The notes: generated by a model from the sequence alone, not told the origin. Positions 8,237 through 18,051 are shown, counted from the stretch's first letter. The stretch: 64,000 nt of DNA from DATCLS01 sp036563805 (GCA_036563805.1 DATCLS010000010.1:19054-83053), one strand, 5' to 3'. Translations and numbers: made by a program.

Positions 8237-8776
8237 ATGGCCGTTCCCGGCGTCGACGCCAAGCACCACACGCTGGTGGTGCTGGTCGAGAACAAGGCGG
8301 GCGTGCTGGCCCGCGTGTCGGGCCTGTTCGCCCGGCGGGGCTTCAACATCTACTCGCTGGCCGTGGCCCCCACCGAGGACGAGCGGTTCAGCCGCATCAC
8401 GATCGTGGTCGACGTGGCCTCGGCCCCGCTCGAGCAGATCACCAAGCAGCTGTACAAGCTCGTCAACGTCGTCAAGATCAGCGAGCTCGACCCCCGCGAC
8501 TCGGTCGAGCGCGAGCTGATGCTGGCCACGGTCCGGGCCAACGGCACGACCCGTAGCCAGGTCGTCGAGCTGGTCAGCCTGTTCGGCGGCCGCATCGTCG
8601 ACGTGGGCCACGACGAGCTGACCGTCAGCCTCGACGACACGCCCGAGCGGCTCGACGACCTCGAGGCCCTGCTGCGGCCCTACGGCATCGTCGAGCTCCA
8701 GCGCACCGGGCGGGTGGCGCTGCCCAAGCTCGAGCGCACGTCGCCAGCTTTGCGGTCCGTGCGGCGCACGGCCTGA
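8237..8776 (+). CDS. ilvN: Acetolactate synthase small (regulatory) subunit
   Basis: A 179-residue partner of IlvB that binds valine for feedback inhibition and activates the catalytic subunit. Residues about 9-80 are an ACT domain (HTLVVLVENKAGVLARVSGLFARRGFNIYSLAVAPTED), followed by the family's C-terminal ALS_ss domain (RELMLATVRAN, VELVSLFGGRIVDVG). The length is normal. It starts 2 bp after ilvB with GGGGG upstream acting as ribosome site, indicating translational coupling. Confidence 0.95.
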   Translation: MAVPGVDAKHHTLVVLVENKAGVLARVSGLFARRGFNIYSLAVAPTEDERFSRITIVVDVASAPLEQITKQLYKLVNVVKISELDPRDSVERELMLATVRANGTTRSQVVELVSLFGGRIVDVGHDELTVSLDDTPERLDDLEALLRPYGIVELQRTGRVALPKLERTSPALRSVRRTA

Positions 8777-8823
8777 GCCCCCGACCCCGTTCTTTCCGTC
8801 TTCCACCCGAGAGGAACCCCGAG

Positions 8824-9849
8824 ATGGCCAACGTCTACTACGAGAAGGATGCCGACCGGTCGCTGATCGGCAGCCGCAAGGTCGCCGTGATCGGCTACGG
8901 CTCCCAGGGCCACGCCCACGCCCTCAACCTCAAGGACTCGGGCATCGACGTGCGGGTCGGCCTGCGCGAGGGCTCGTCGTCGCGCCCCAAGGCCGAGGCC
9001 GCCGGCCTGACCGTCCGCTCGATCGCCGAGGCCGCCGCCGAGGCGGACCTCGTCATGCTCCTCGGGCCCGACACCGAGCACAAGGCGATCTTCACCGAGC
9101 ACATCGCCCCCAACCTGTCGTCCGGCGACGCGCTGTTCGTGGGCCACGGCTTCTCGGTGCGCTTCGGCCAGGTGGTGGCGCCGGCCGGCGTCGACGTGGC
9201 CATGGTGGCCCCCAAGGGCCCCGGCCACCTCGTGCGCCGCACCTACACCGAGGGTGGCGGCGTGCCCTGCCTGATCGCCGTCGCGCAGGACTCGTCGGGC
9301 AAGGCCAAGGAGCTGGCGCTCGCCTACGCGGACGCCATCGGCGGCGCCCGGGCCGGCGTGCTCGAGACCACGTTCGAGGAGGAGACCGAGACCGACCTGT
9401 TCGGCGAGCAGGTCGTGCTGTGCGGGGGGCTCACCGCCCTGGTCCAGGCCGGGTTCGAGACGCTGGTCGACGCCGGCTACCAGCCCGAGTCGGCCTACTT
9501 CGAGTGCCTGCACGAGCTGAAGCTGATCGTCGACCTCATGTACGAGCAGGGCATCGCCGGCATGCGCTACTCGATCAGCGACACGGCCGAGTACGGCGAC
9601 CTCACCCGGGGGCCACGGGTGATCAACGACGCCGTGCGGGCTGAGATGCGCAAGATCCTCGACGAGATCCGCAGCGGGGCGTTCGCCCAGGAGTGGATCG
9701 CCGAGTCGGAGTCGGGCCGGGCGACGTTCCACCAGCTGCGCGAGCAGGGCAAGGCCCACCCGATCGAGAAGGTGGGCGCCGAGCTGCGGGCGATGATGCC
9801 CTGGATCTCGGCCGGCAAGCAGCGCGTCGAGGACGTGTCGGGCGGCTGA
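8824..9849 (+). CDS. ilvC: Ketol-acid reductoisomerase (NADP+)
   Basis: A 341-residue class I (short) KARI that converts acetolactate or acetohydroxybutyrate to the dihydroxy acids using Mg2+ and NADPH. The Rossmann motif VIGYGSQGHAHALNLKDSG is at residues about 23-42; the following RVGLREGSSS loop is the cofactor-specificity loop and its serines suit NADPH. Metal-ligand Asp/Glu residues are present in EEETETDLFGEQVVLCGG and in the C-terminal knotted domain (FECLHELKLIVDLMYEQGI, ISDTAEYGD). A clear GAGAGGAA ribosome site precedes the ATG. It is the third gene of ilvBNC. Confidence 0.96.
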   Translation: MANVYYEKDADRSLIGSRKVAVIGYGSQGHAHALNLKDSGIDVRVGLREGSSSRPKAEAAGLTVRSIAEAAAEADLVMLLGPDTEHKAIFTEHIAPNLSSGDALFVGHGFSVRFGQVVAPAGVDVAMVAPKGPGHLVRRTYTEGGGVPCLIAVAQDSSGKAKELALAYADAIGGARAGVLETTFEEETETDLFGEQVVLCGGLTALVQAGFETLVDAGYQPESAYFECLHELKLIVDLMYEQGIAGMRYSISDTAEYGDLTRGPRVINDAVRAEMRKILDEIRSGAFAQEWIAESESGRATFHQLREQGKAHPIEKVGAELRAMMPWISAGKQRVEDVSGG

Positions 9850-9892
9850 GCCCCCGCACGTCGACGCACTCGACAGAGTCGACACGGTCGAC

Positions 9893-9918
9893 GCGGCCGG
9901 CGCGGCGGCGCCGGCCGC
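9893..9918. terminator. Hairpin between convergent ilvC and LLM oxidoreductase
   Basis: Perfect 11-bp arms GCGGCCGGCGC (9893-9903) and GCGCCGGCCGC (9908-9918), loop GGCG. It sits between two converging genes with only 71 bp between stops. No T-run. Confidence 0.65.
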
Positions 9919-9920
9919 CG

Positions 9921-10709
9921 TCAGGCCCCCGGGCCCGCCGCCAGGCGGGCCCGTACCCGGGCCACCCAGTCGCCGTCGGGCCACGGCGCCTCGACCAGCC
10001 ACGTGGCGCCGGCGTCCGCGTACTCGGCGGCCGGCACGCCCGTCCGCCAGAACGCCACGACGTCCCAGCCGGCGGGCGCCTCGACGCCCCCGACGTAGGC
10101 CGCCAGCTCGTCGGGGGTCGGGGTGCCCTCCGGGAAGACGAGCGGCACCACGCCGTCCCACCGGGCCGCCCGCTCCAGCGGGCGCCGGTTGGGGGCGACG
10201 GCCGCGACCCAGACGGGCGGCCGGGGCTGCTGGACCGGCCGGGGCCGCAGCTCGGTGGTCGCCGTGTAGTGGGTGCCGTGGTGGTCGACCGGCCCCCGCA
10301 GCAGGCCGTCGAGGAGGGTGAGCCCCTCGTCGAGCCGGGCGGCCCGGTCGCGGCCCGCGCTCGGGTCGCCGAAGGCGGCGAAGTCGGCGTCGGGCGGCTC
10401 GCCGAGGCCCACGCCCAGCACGGCGCGACCGCCGGTGAGGTGGTCGAGCGTGGTCAGGTGCTTGGCCACCACCCACGGCCGGCGCCGGGCCAGCGGCGTG
10501 ATCAGCGTGCCCAGGCGGACCCGCTCGGTGCGGGCGGCGATGGCGCCGAGCAGCACCCACGGGTCGTGCACGTCGAGCTTCAGCTCGGGCCGCCAGACCA
10601 GGTGGTCCCACAGGAAGACGCCGTCCCACCCGGCGGACTCGGCCTCGACGGCCAGGTCGACCAGCGTGGCGGCGTCGGTGAAGATCGGAAGGCTGATGCC
10701 GGTGCGCAC
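9921..10709 (-). CDS. Luciferase-like (LLM) flavin/F420-dependent oxidoreductase
   Basis: A 262-residue TIM-barrel protein of the bacterial luciferase-like monooxygenase superfamily. The start MRTGISLPIFTDAATLVDLAVEAESAGWDGVFLWDHLVW, the segment RVRLGTLITPLARRRPWVVAKHLTTLDHLTGGRAVLGVGLG and the later PPVWVAAVAPNRRPLERAARWDGVVP are the standard fold landmarks. Actinobacterial members mostly use coenzyme F420 rather than FMN, but the cofactor cannot be read from the sequence with certainty. At 262 residues it is somewhat short for the family (usually 280-340). Substrate unknown. Confidence 0.8.
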   Translation of the reverse strand: MRTGISLPIFTDAATLVDLAVEAESAGWDGVFLWDHLVWRPELKLDVHDPWVLLGAIAARTERVRLGTLITPLARRRPWVVAKHLTTLDHLTGGRAVLGVGLGEPPDADFAAFGDPSAGRDRAARLDEGLTLLDGLLRGPVDHHGTHYTATTELRPRPVQQPRPPVWVAAVAPNRRPLERAARWDGVVPLVFPEGTPTPDELAAYVGGVEAPAGWDVVAFWRTGVPAAEYADAGATWLVEAPWPDGDWVARVRARLAAGPGA

Positions 10710-10806
10710 ACCGGACCGTACGCACCCGCCGTGACAGGCCGGGGGACGGGTGCCGCTCCGCCGGCGCGGCGGCCGTCGGTCGCCGGTTCCGTCGGGCCGC
10801 GCTCCG

Positions 10807-11241
10807 TCAGTCGGCCACGTCGCGGGCGGAGACGACGGTCTCGGGCGTGAGCCACACGAGCAGCTCGCCGGGGACGCCGTTGCGGGCGCCGTACTCCTCC
10901 GCCCGGTCCGCGCCCATGTAGCGGCCGCCGAGCCGGGCGGCCCACGGCCGGACCTGCTCGAGGTCGTCGGTCCAGGCCGTGGGGCCCGAGACCGTGACGA
11001 ACGAGAACGGCGGCCGGTCGTCCTGCACGCACAGGGCGGCGCGGCCCTCGCGCCGGATGGCCCGGCCCTTGACGGTGTCGGCCCCGGTCGTGAACACGAT
11101 GCGGCCGTCGTCGTCGAGGTCGTACCAGATGGGGGCGGCCAGCGGCCGGCCGTCCTTGCGCGTCACCGCCAGGACGCCGGGCCGCACCGGCGTCCGCAGG
11201 AAGCTACGCCACTCGTCCTCGGACATGCGGTGGTAGGCCAT
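10807..11241 (-). CDS. PNPOx-like flavin/F420-binding split-barrel protein
   Basis: A 144-residue protein of the pyridoxamine-phosphate-oxidase-like split-barrel group. Visible features: FLRTPVRPGVLAVTRKDGRPLAAPIWYDLDDDGRIVFTTGADTVKGRAIRREGRAALCVQDDRPPFSFVTVSGP. This is the pattern of the short family that includes F420-dependent reductases and heme- or flavin-binding proteins. It is co-oriented with the neighbouring LLM oxidoreductase, which also may use F420, but ~100 bp separates them and an operon is uncertain. Confidence 0.75.
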   Translation of the reverse strand: MAYHRMSEDEWRSFLRTPVRPGVLAVTRKDGRPLAAPIWYDLDDDGRIVFTTGADTVKGRAIRREGRAALCVQDDRPPFSFVTVSGPTAWTDDLEQVRPWAARLGGRYMGADRAEEYGARNGVPGELLVWLTPETVVSARDVAD

Positions 11242-11311
11242 GCCCGCAGGCTACGGACGTGGCCGCCCGGCGGCGCGGCTCCGCCTTCCGGCCACGTCGG
11301 GCCCGGTCCGG

Positions 11312-13039
11312 CTAGAGCGTCTCGGTGAACCGAGCCGCGGCGTCCCCGCCGTCGCGCAGCAGGTTCTTGAGCAGCTTGCCCGAGGCGTTGCGGGGGAGCG
11401 GCTCGTCCCACAGCTCGACGTAGGCCGGCACCTTGAAGTCGGCCAGCTCGGCGGCCACCCAGCGCTTGACCTCGTCCTCCGTGAGCGTCTGGCCGGGCTC
11501 GACCTGGACGACGGCCTTGACCTCCTCGCCCAGCTCCGGGTGGGGCACGCCGATCACGGCCGCGTCGGCCACCGCCGGGTGGTCGACGAGCCGGTTCTCG
11601 ATCTCGACGCAGTACACGTTCTCGCCGCCCCGGATGATCATGTCCTTCTTCCGGTCGGTGATGGTGAGGAAGCCCTCGTCGTCGAGGAACCCGACGTCGC
11701 CGGTGTGGAGCCAACCGTCGGCGTCGATGGCCTCGGCCGTCGCCTCCGGCTTGCCCCAGTAGCCCTTCATGAGGATCGGGCCCCGCACGCAGACCTCGCC
11801 CGGCTCGCCCACCGGCGCTTCGGACCCGTCGGCCGCCTCGATCCGGATCTCGACGGTCGGCACGGGCGGCCCCACCGACCAGGGCTTGCGCACCGCGTCC
11901 TCGCCGGAGTTCACGGTGGCCACCGACGACGTCTCGGTCAGGCCGTAGGCGTTCGACGTCGACCGGACGTTGGGGAACGTGTCGCGCACCTTGCGCTGGA
12001 GCTCGCCGGCCGAGGGCGACCCGCCGTAGGCGACCAGCGTCACCGACGACGTGTCGAAGTCGTGGCGGTCGGGGTACTCGCACACCCGCCACACCATGGT
12101 CGGGACCGTGGACCACACGGTCACGCGGTGCTGCTCGATGAGCCGCAGCACGACCTCGGGGTCGAACCGCCCCGGCGGGATCACCAGCTGGGTCCCGGCC
12201 AGCGTGCCCACGACCAGCCCCGAGTGGCAGCCCGAGACGTGGAACAGCGGCGAGGTCAGGAGCGAGACCGTGCGCCCGCCGCCCTCCAGCGGCGACCGGG
12301 TGCCGAGCATGGCGTTGGCCACCGTGACGTACAGCGTGTTCTGGAGGTTGGCGATCATCGACCGGTGGGTCGAGATGGCTCCCTTCGACCGGCCGGTCGT
12401 GCCCGACGTGTAGAAGATGACGGCCGGGTCGTCCTCGTCGATCGGCACGTCGGGGAGCTCGCTCGTGGGCTCGGCGGTCAGCTCGGCGAACGGGTGGAGC
12501 TGGGCGGGGCCGTCGGCCGCCTGGGGGAAGTCCGACGGCTCGCAGCCGACCAGGTAGACGTGCTCGAGCTCCGGCGCCTCGTGGAGTCGGTCGGCGATCC
12601 GCTCGAAGCGCTTGCGGTCGGCGACCAGCACCTTCGAGCCGGAGTCGTTGAGGCCGTAGACGATCTCGTCGGCCTTCCACCAGCCGTTCAGCCCGACGAG
12701 GATGGCGTTCGACGCCACCGTCGCCCAGAACGTCAGGCACCACTCGGGGTTGTTCTGGCTGAGCACGGCCACCCGGTCGCCGGGGCCGACGCCTTGGGCG
12801 GCCAGGGCCCGGGCCACGCCGTTGGCGGCCTCGACGAACGGCCGGAAGCCCCAGGTCTCCTCGCCGTAGACGATGAACGTCTCGTCGCCCCGGCCGGCGG
12901 CCGCCGCCAGGATCTCGCGGAGCGATCGCATCCGCTCCTTGTAGACGTCCATCTTGCGGCCGTTCACCGTCTCGCGGACCACTTCGAACATCCCGCCCGG
13001 CCCCGTGAGCTGGGCGCGGACCTCGGCAGAGCTGGGCAT
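11312..13039 (-). CDS. Fatty-acid/aromatic-acid CoA ligase (AMP-binding)
   Basis: A 575-residue ANL-superfamily adenylating enzyme that activates a carboxylate with ATP and transfers it to CoA. The P-loop-like AVIFYTSGTTGRSKG lies at about residue 208, the adenylate-binding YGLTETSS further on, then GWLHTGDVGFLDDEGFLTITDRKKDMI with the hinge, the IRGGENVYCVEIEN core and a C-terminal lysine in PRNASGKLLKNLLR. The start is ATG 13039, preceded by a GGGGGG ribosome site; the open frame extends further but without homology. The acyl substrate is not predictable. The next gene downstream is a PNPOx-like protein. Confidence 0.88.
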   Translation of the reverse strand: MPSSAEVRAQLTGPGGMFEVVRETVNGRKMDVYKERMRSLREILAAAAGRGDETFIVYGEETWGFRPFVEAANGVARALAAQGVGPGDRVAVLSQNNPEWCLTFWATVASNAILVGLNGWWKADEIVYGLNDSGSKVLVADRKRFERIADRLHEAPELEHVYLVGCEPSDFPQAADGPAQLHPFAELTAEPTSELPDVPIDEDDPAVIFYTSGTTGRSKGAISTHRSMIANLQNTLYVTVANAMLGTRSPLEGGGRTVSLLTSPLFHVSGCHSGLVVGTLAGTQLVIPPGRFDPEVVLRLIEQHRVTVWSTVPTMVWRVCEYPDRHDFDTSSVTLVAYGGSPSAGELQRKVRDTFPNVRSTSNAYGLTETSSVATVNSGEDAVRKPWSVGPPVPTVEIRIEAADGSEAPVGEPGEVCVRGPILMKGYWGKPEATAEAIDADGWLHTGDVGFLDDEGFLTITDRKKDMIIRGGENVYCVEIENRLVDHPAVADAAVIGVPHPELGEEVKAVVQVEPGQTLTEDEVKRWVAAELADFKVPAYVELWDEPLPRNASGKLLKNLLRDGGDAAARFTETL

Positions 13040-13097
13040 CGTCCCCCCTGGAACCGCTTGTTGCCGACCCCTTCTCGCCGGCGAGCCTACGCGGGCG

Positions 13098-14006
13098 TCA
13101 GCGAAACGGGGCAAAGACCTCGGCGCCGAGCCGGTCCAGGTTCTCGAGCTTGCCGGCGCCCTGGCCGAGCGTGTTGTCGCGCACGATCAGCTCGTCGACG
13201 CCGGCCTCGGCGTAGGCTGCCACCACCTCGGCGAGGCGGTCGGGCGGGCCGCCGAAGGCCGGAAAGCGCGACCGCGCGACGAGGGCGTCGGCCTCGGCGG
13301 GGTCGTCGGTCGGGAAGACGAGCGCTTGGGCGGTCCGCTGGATGGCGGCGGGGTCGCGACCGACCGCCTCGCAGTGCCGGTCGAGCACGGCGGACTTGTG
13401 GGCGATGTGGTCGGGCAGGCCCCACGTGTTCCACAGGTCGGCGTGGCGGGCCGTCAGGCGGAGCATGCGCCGCTCGCCTGACGCCCCGATGAGCACGGGC
13501 AGCGGGTCCTGCACGGGCTTGGGCTCGCACACGGCGTCGGTCAGGCGGTAGTGGGCGCCGACGAACGTCGTCACTGGCTCGCTCAGCAGGCTGCGGATGA
13601 CCTGCACGGCCTCCTCGAAGCGGTCGACGCGCTCGCCGACCGGCGGCAGCTCGATGCCGTACTGGCGGTGCTCGTTCTCCTGCCACCCGGCGCCCAGGCC
13701 CAGCACGAACCGGCCGCCGCTGATCTGGTCGACGGTGGCGGCCATGTTGGCCACGACCGCCGGGTGCCGGTACGTGTTGCCGTAGACGAGCGTGCCGATC
13801 CGCACCCGCGGCACCGTGGCGGCCAGCGCCGCCACCAGCGACCCGGCCTCGAGCGTCGGGGCCTCGGCGGGGAAGCCGGGGCCGCCCGAGCCCATGAAGT
13901 GGTCGGCGATCCAGACGCCGTCCCACCCCGTGTCGGCGGCGTGGCGGGCGACCGCCAGGAGGTCGGTGTAGGGCTGGGTGGCGGCGGGCCAGATCGAGAA
14001 GCGCAC
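13098..14006 (-). CDS. LLM-class F420-dependent oxidoreductase
   Basis: A 302-residue luciferase-like TIM-barrel protein. From the GTG at 14006 it reads VRFSIWPAATQPYTDLLAVARHAADTGWDGVWIADHFMG, the usual family N-terminus, then RVRIGTLVYGNTYRHPAVVANMAATVDQISGGRFVLGLGAGWQENEH and PVLIGASGERRMLRLTARHADLWNTWG. These closely match actinobacterial F420-dependent members. An upstream ATG in the same frame would add a non-homologous extension. It lies 58 bp upstream of the CoA ligase on the same strand, so the two may be co-transcribed in a catabolic role. Substrate unknown. Confidence 0.82.
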   Translation of the reverse strand: MRFSIWPAATQPYTDLLAVARHAADTGWDGVWIADHFMGSGGPGFPAEAPTLEAGSLVAALAATVPRVRIGTLVYGNTYRHPAVVANMAATVDQISGGRFVLGLGAGWQENEHRQYGIELPPVGERVDRFEEAVQVIRSLLSEPVTTFVGAHYRLTDAVCEPKPVQDPLPVLIGASGERRMLRLTARHADLWNTWGLPDHIAHKSAVLDRHCEAVGRDPAAIQRTAQALVFPTDDPAEADALVARSRFPAFGGPPDRLAEVVAAYAEAGVDELIVRDNTLGQGAGKLENLDRLGAEVFAPFR

Positions 14007-14097
14007 CGGAAGAGGATGCCAGGCCGGGGAGGGAACCCCGAGGCTCCCTCGCGCGTCCATACGGGCGCGGGCCTGAGCATCGGGGGAGTCGACAGCG

Positions 14098-17000
14098 ATG
14101 AGGGGAACGAGCGGGACCATCGGGCGGCGGGGTGGGCCGCACCGCCGGTGGCGCGGGGTGGCGGTGGCATCGGCGGCCGTGCTGGTCGCGTTGGCCGTGG
14201 TCGGGGCGCCGGCCGCCGCCGACCGGGCCCCGGCGACGGACCGGGCCGCGGCGCGGGCGGGCGACCCGGGGCGCCCGGGGGTGCCGGAGGGGCCGCCCGA
14301 CGTGCTGCCGCCCGGCGGCCGGTGGACGGTCACGCTGGTGACCGGCGAGGTCGTCGACGTGGCGGCCGACCGCGAGGGCCGGGTGACGGCCCAGGTCCGC
14401 CAGCACGACGGCCCCTACCACACGCTCCGCCAGCCCGACGGCGAGCTGTACGTGATCCCGCGCCGGGTGGCCCCGCTGCTCGGCGACGTGCTCGACCGCG
14501 AGGTGTTCAACGTCACCGGCCTGGTCCGGCAGGGCTACCACGACGAGGGCCGGGCCGACATCCCGCTCATCGTGCAGCGGACCGGGCAGGCCGACGTGGC
14601 CGCCCGCACGGCCAGCGCCACCGAGCGCCCGCTGCCCAGCATCGGAGCGGTCGCCGTCGAGGTCCCCAAGGGGAACACGGCGCCCGCCGAAGCCCTGCTC
14701 GCCGACCTGGCCGCCGGCGGGGCGGCTCGCCGGCGGGCGGGCGTCACCCGCATCTGGCTCGACCGCCGGGTCACGCTGAGCCGCGCCGGCGCGGCCCGGT
14801 CGGCGGCGGCCCCGCCTGCACCGGCGGCCCCGCCCGCACCGGCGGCCCGGCGCGGCCCGGCGGGGCCGGCCCAGGCGCCGGAGCTCGACCCCAACCTCAC
14901 CCAGATCGGCGCCGACGACGCCTGGGCCGCCGGTTACACGGGCCAGGGCGCGGTGGTGGCCGTCCTCGACACCGGCGTCGACCCCGCCCACCCCGACCTC
15001 GCCGGCCGGATCGACGCCCAGGAGAACTTCAGCGACGCCGAGGACGCCCTCGACCACCACGGCCACGGCACCCACGTCGCCGCCCTGGCCGCCGGCTCCG
15101 GGGCCGGCGCCGGCGGGGCCCGGCGGGGCGTGGCCCCCGACGCCCGGCTCCTCGTCGGCAAGGTCGTGGACGACAGCGGCTTCGGGCAGGAGTCGCAGGC
15201 CATCGCCGGCATGGAGTGGGCGGCGCCCCGGGCCGACGTTGTCAACATGAGCCTGGGCTACGGCGGCGGGAGCGACGGCAGCGACCCGATCTCGGCCGCG
15301 CTCGACGCCCTGTCCGAGCAGCACGGCACGCTGTTCGTGGTGGCGGCCGGGAACTCCGGGCCGGGCAGCCGGTCGGTCGAGTTCCCCGGCGTGGCCGACC
15401 GGGCGCTGACCGTCGGCGCGGTCGACACCGACGACGTGCTGGCCGACTTCTCGAGCCGGGGCCCGACCCCGGGCAGCTTCGAGCTCAAGCCCGAGGTCGT
15501 GGCTCCCGGCGTCGACATCGTCTCGGCCCGGGCCGCCGGCACCACCATGGGCGACCCGGTGGGCGAGCACTACGTCGCCGCCTCGGGCACGTCGATGGCC
15601 GCGCCCCACGTGGCCGGCGCCGCCGCCGTGCTGGTCCAGCGCCACCCCGACTGGGAGGCCACCCAGCTCAAGAGCGCGCTCGTCGGCGCCGCCGACGAGC
15701 TCGACGACGACACCTACGACGTCGGGGCCGGGCGCCTCGACGTCGGCGAGGCGGTCACCGCCATGGTCCGCCCGGGCCAGGACGCCGTCGAGGCGAGCCT
15801 GCCCCACCCCCGCACCGAGCCCCACGCCCAGCAGCTGACGTGGGCCAACGACGGCACCGAGCCGGTGACCGTGACGCTGGAGGCCACGCTCGAGGACCGG
15901 GAGGGCGAGCCGGTCGACGAGGTGGCCATCGAGCCGGCCGAGCTGACGATCGCCCCCGGCGCCACCGGCACGGCCACGCTGACCGTCGACGCCCCCGACC
16001 TGGACGCCGCGCTGTACGCCGGGGTGGTGACGGCGACACCGGAGGACGACGGCGGCGAGGGGGACGACGACGAGACCAGCGACGGGGACGACGGCGCCCG
16101 CACCCCCGTGGCCGTCCACGCCGGCGCCGAGACGTTCGACCTGACCGTCACCGCCACCCCGCCGGCCGGCGCCGACCCGGAAGCGGCCTCGACGATCCTG
16201 TCGGTCGTCAACCTCGACGACTTCGGCGTGTTCGACCTCTACACCGGGTTCTCGGGCCCCACGTTCACGGTGCCGGTCCCGGCCGGCCGCTACGCCGTCA
16301 CCGGCGAGGTCTCGACCGGCGACCAGGACCAGGACGTCGTGGCCCAGGTCGGCGACCCCGAGGTCGAGATCGCCGCGGACACCACCGTGGACCTGGACGG
16401 GTCGGCGGCGGTGCCGCTCGCGCCCACCGTCGAGGGGGTCGACACCGCGCCGCCCCTCTACTCGAGCACGACGCTGGCCATCACGCCCCGGGCCGGCACC
16501 GAGGGCTACGCGGTCGTCACCGGGGCGTACGCCTGGCACCCGTCGCCGCCGGTGCACGTCGTCCCGATCGAGGGCGACGCCGAGCAGTTCGGGGCCGTCC
16601 AGACCTTCCGGCTGCAGGCGCCGCACCTGGCCGTCGAGGCGGGCGGCGAGCCGCTGGCCGTCACCGACACCGACAACGGCGTGCCGATCCCGGAGGGCGA
16701 GGCGTCCTACGCGGTGCTCGACGCCGGCGACGGCGCCGACCTGTCCGGCGCCGAGGGGCGCCTGGTGCTCGTCGACCTGCCGCCCGACCGGCCGGCGCGG
16801 GCCGACGTCAGCCGGCGGGCGGCCGAGGCGGGCGCGGCGCTGCTCGCCTTCGTCGACGAGAGCCGGACGTACGTGACGCTCAACGCCTTCGACCCGTTCG
16901 ACCCGTGGGGCGACCTGCCGATCCTGGCGGCCGGGCGGGACGGCGCCGCCGGGCTGCGGGCGGCGGCCGCCGCCGGCGAGCCGGTGACCGTCACGTCGAC

Positions 17001-18051
17001 CGCCAGCCCCTTCGTGTACGACATCGTCACCCCGGAGGCCCCCCGCCTCGACCCCGAGCCGGTGATCGACGAGGACGAGCAGGCCGAGCTGGCGACGCTC
17101 GACGAGCGGTTCCACCGCGACGCCGACGGGGTCGGGGCCATCGGCGACCGGCGGTACGCGCTGCACGACCTCATGAACCTCGACTCCGCCGGCCCGCTGC
17201 CCGAGCGGCGCACGGCCCACGTCACGCCGGGCGTCGGGTGGCAGAGCATGGCCATCGGCCCGGCCCTCGTGCTCGACCCGTGGACCGGCGAGCGTCAGGA
17301 GGGCAACGTCGCCGTCAGCATGGACGAGGGCCGGACCTACGAGGCGGGCGGCGAGCACCGGGTCCGGTACGCCGGCCGGCCCCAGTGGCCCGGGCCGGTC
17401 GGCGACATCGGGCGGGGCGCGTCGACCTGCCAGCCGGCCCCGGTGGCGCGGACCGCCGACCAGCTGCAGGTGTCGCTCGCCGTCCTCCAGGATCGGCTCG
17501 ACGGGATCACCTGCGCCACGCCGCTGGCGGCCGAGATGACGCTCCTGCGGGACGGCGAGCCCGTCCCCGAGCTCGGGGACGAGCCGTACCTCGACTTCGC
17601 CCTGTTCCCGGTCCCGGCCGAGCCCGCCGACTACACGCTCACGTTCCGGCAGGACGAGGCCCGGGCCCCGTACCCGCACCGCAGCACGACGACGTGGACG
17701 TTCCGGTCCGAGGCCCCGGAGGGGGGCGGGATCGGGCTCGTCCCGCTCGTGGTCGTCGGCTACGACCTGCGGCTCGACACGCAGAACCGGCCCACCGGCG
17801 ACACCGCCGTGCTGACGGTCCGCCAGATGACCGGGGCGGAGCAGAGCGCCATCCGCCGGGTCCGGGCCTGGACGTCGACCGACGACGGGGCCACGTGGCG
17901 GCCGGCCCCGGTCCGGCCCCGGCGGGGCGGCGGCTACGAGCTGCGCCTGCCCCGGGCGCCGGCGGGCACGGGCGTGTCGCTGCGGGTGGAGGCGGTCGAC
18001 GCCGCCGGCGCCAGCATCGACCAGACGCTCTACGACGCCTACACGGCGTGA
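14098..18051 (+). CDS. Large secreted subtilisin-like serine protease (S8)
   Basis: A 1317-residue exported protease. A signal peptide (positively charged start, then a hydrophobic core VAVASAAVLVALAVVGAPAAA) ends near residue 41. A propeptide-like region follows to about 270. The S8 catalytic domain has Asp291 in VVAVLDTGVD, His323 in HGHGTHVAALAAG, the oxyanion Asn in VVAAGNSGPGS and Ser499 in SGTSMAAPHVAGAA. The long C-terminal half has beta-rich repeats, an acidic low-complexity patch at about residues 645-665, and at about 880-975 a segment resembling a PA domain (LVLVDLPPDRPARADVSRRAAEAGAALLAFVDE). No LPXTG or C-terminal transmembrane segment, so it is probably released. Probable extracellular protein degradation. 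Confidence 0.9.
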   Translation: MRGTSGTIGRRGGPHRRWRGVAVASAAVLVALAVVGAPAAADRAPATDRAAARAGDPGRPGVPEGPPDVLPPGGRWTVTLVTGEVVDVAADREGRVTAQVRQHDGPYHTLRQPDGELYVIPRRVAPLLGDVLDREVFNVTGLVRQGYHDEGRADIPLIVQRTGQADVAARTASATERPLPSIGAVAVEVPKGNTAPAEALLADLAAGGAARRRAGVTRIWLDRRVTLSRAGAARSAAAPPAPAAPPAPAARRGPAGPAQAPELDPNLTQIGADDAWAAGYTGQGAVVAVLDTGVDPAHPDLAGRIDAQENFSDAEDALDHHGHGTHVAALAAGSGAGAGGARRGVAPDARLLVGKVVDDSGFGQESQAIAGMEWAAPRADVVNMSLGYGGGSDGSDPISAALDALSEQHGTLFVVAAGNSGPGSRSVEFPGVADRALTVGAVDTDDVLADFSSRGPTPGSFELKPEVVAPGVDIVSARAAGTTMGDPVGEHYVAASGTSMAAPHVAGAAAVLVQRHPDWEATQLKSALVGAADELDDDTYDVGAGRLDVGEAVTAMVRPGQDAVEASLPHPRTEPHAQQLTWANDGTEPVTVTLEATLEDREGEPVDEVAIEPAELTIAPGATGTATLTVDAPDLDAALYAGVVTATPEDDGGEGDDDETSDGDDGARTPVAVHAGAETFDLTVTATPPAGADPEAASTILSVVNLDDFGVFDLYTGFSGPTFTVPVPAGRYAVTGEVSTGDQDQDVVAQVGDPEVEIAADTTVDLDGSAAVPLAPTVEGVDTAPPLYSSTTLAITPRAGTEGYAVVTGAYAWHPSPPVHVVPIEGDAEQFGAVQTFRLQAPHLAVEAGGEPLAVTDTDNGVPIPEGEASYAVLDAGDGADLSGAEGRLVLVDLPPDRPARADVSRRAAEAGAALLAFVDESRTYVTLNAFDPFDPWGDLPILAAGRDGAAGLRAAAAAGEPVTVTSTASPFVYDIVTPEAPRLDPEPVIDEDEQAELATLDERFHRDADGVGAIGDRRYALHDLMNLDSAGPLPERRTAHVTPGVGWQSMAIGPALVLDPWTGERQEGNVAVSMDEGRTYEAGGEHRVRYAGRPQWPGPVGDIGRGASTCQPAPVARTADQLQVSLAVLQDRLDGITCATPLAAEMTLLRDGEPVPELGDEPYLDFALFPVPAEPADYTLTFRQDEARAPYPHRSTTTWTFRSEAPEGGGIGLVPLVVVGYDLRLDTQNRPTGDTAVLTVRQMTGAEQSAIRRVRAWTSTDDGATWRPAPVRPRRGGGYELRLPRAPAGTGVSLRVEAVDAAGASIDQTLYDAYTA

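Noticed and set aside
9860..9892. Clustered GTCGAC sites after ilvC
   Set aside because: Three short GTCGAC hexamers in a GC-rich spacer; too short and irregular to call a binding array.
9921..14006. An F420 metabolic gene cluster
   Set aside because: Two LLM proteins, a PNPOx-like protein and a CoA ligase are near each other, but spacing and lack of shared pathway markers do not support a defined system.
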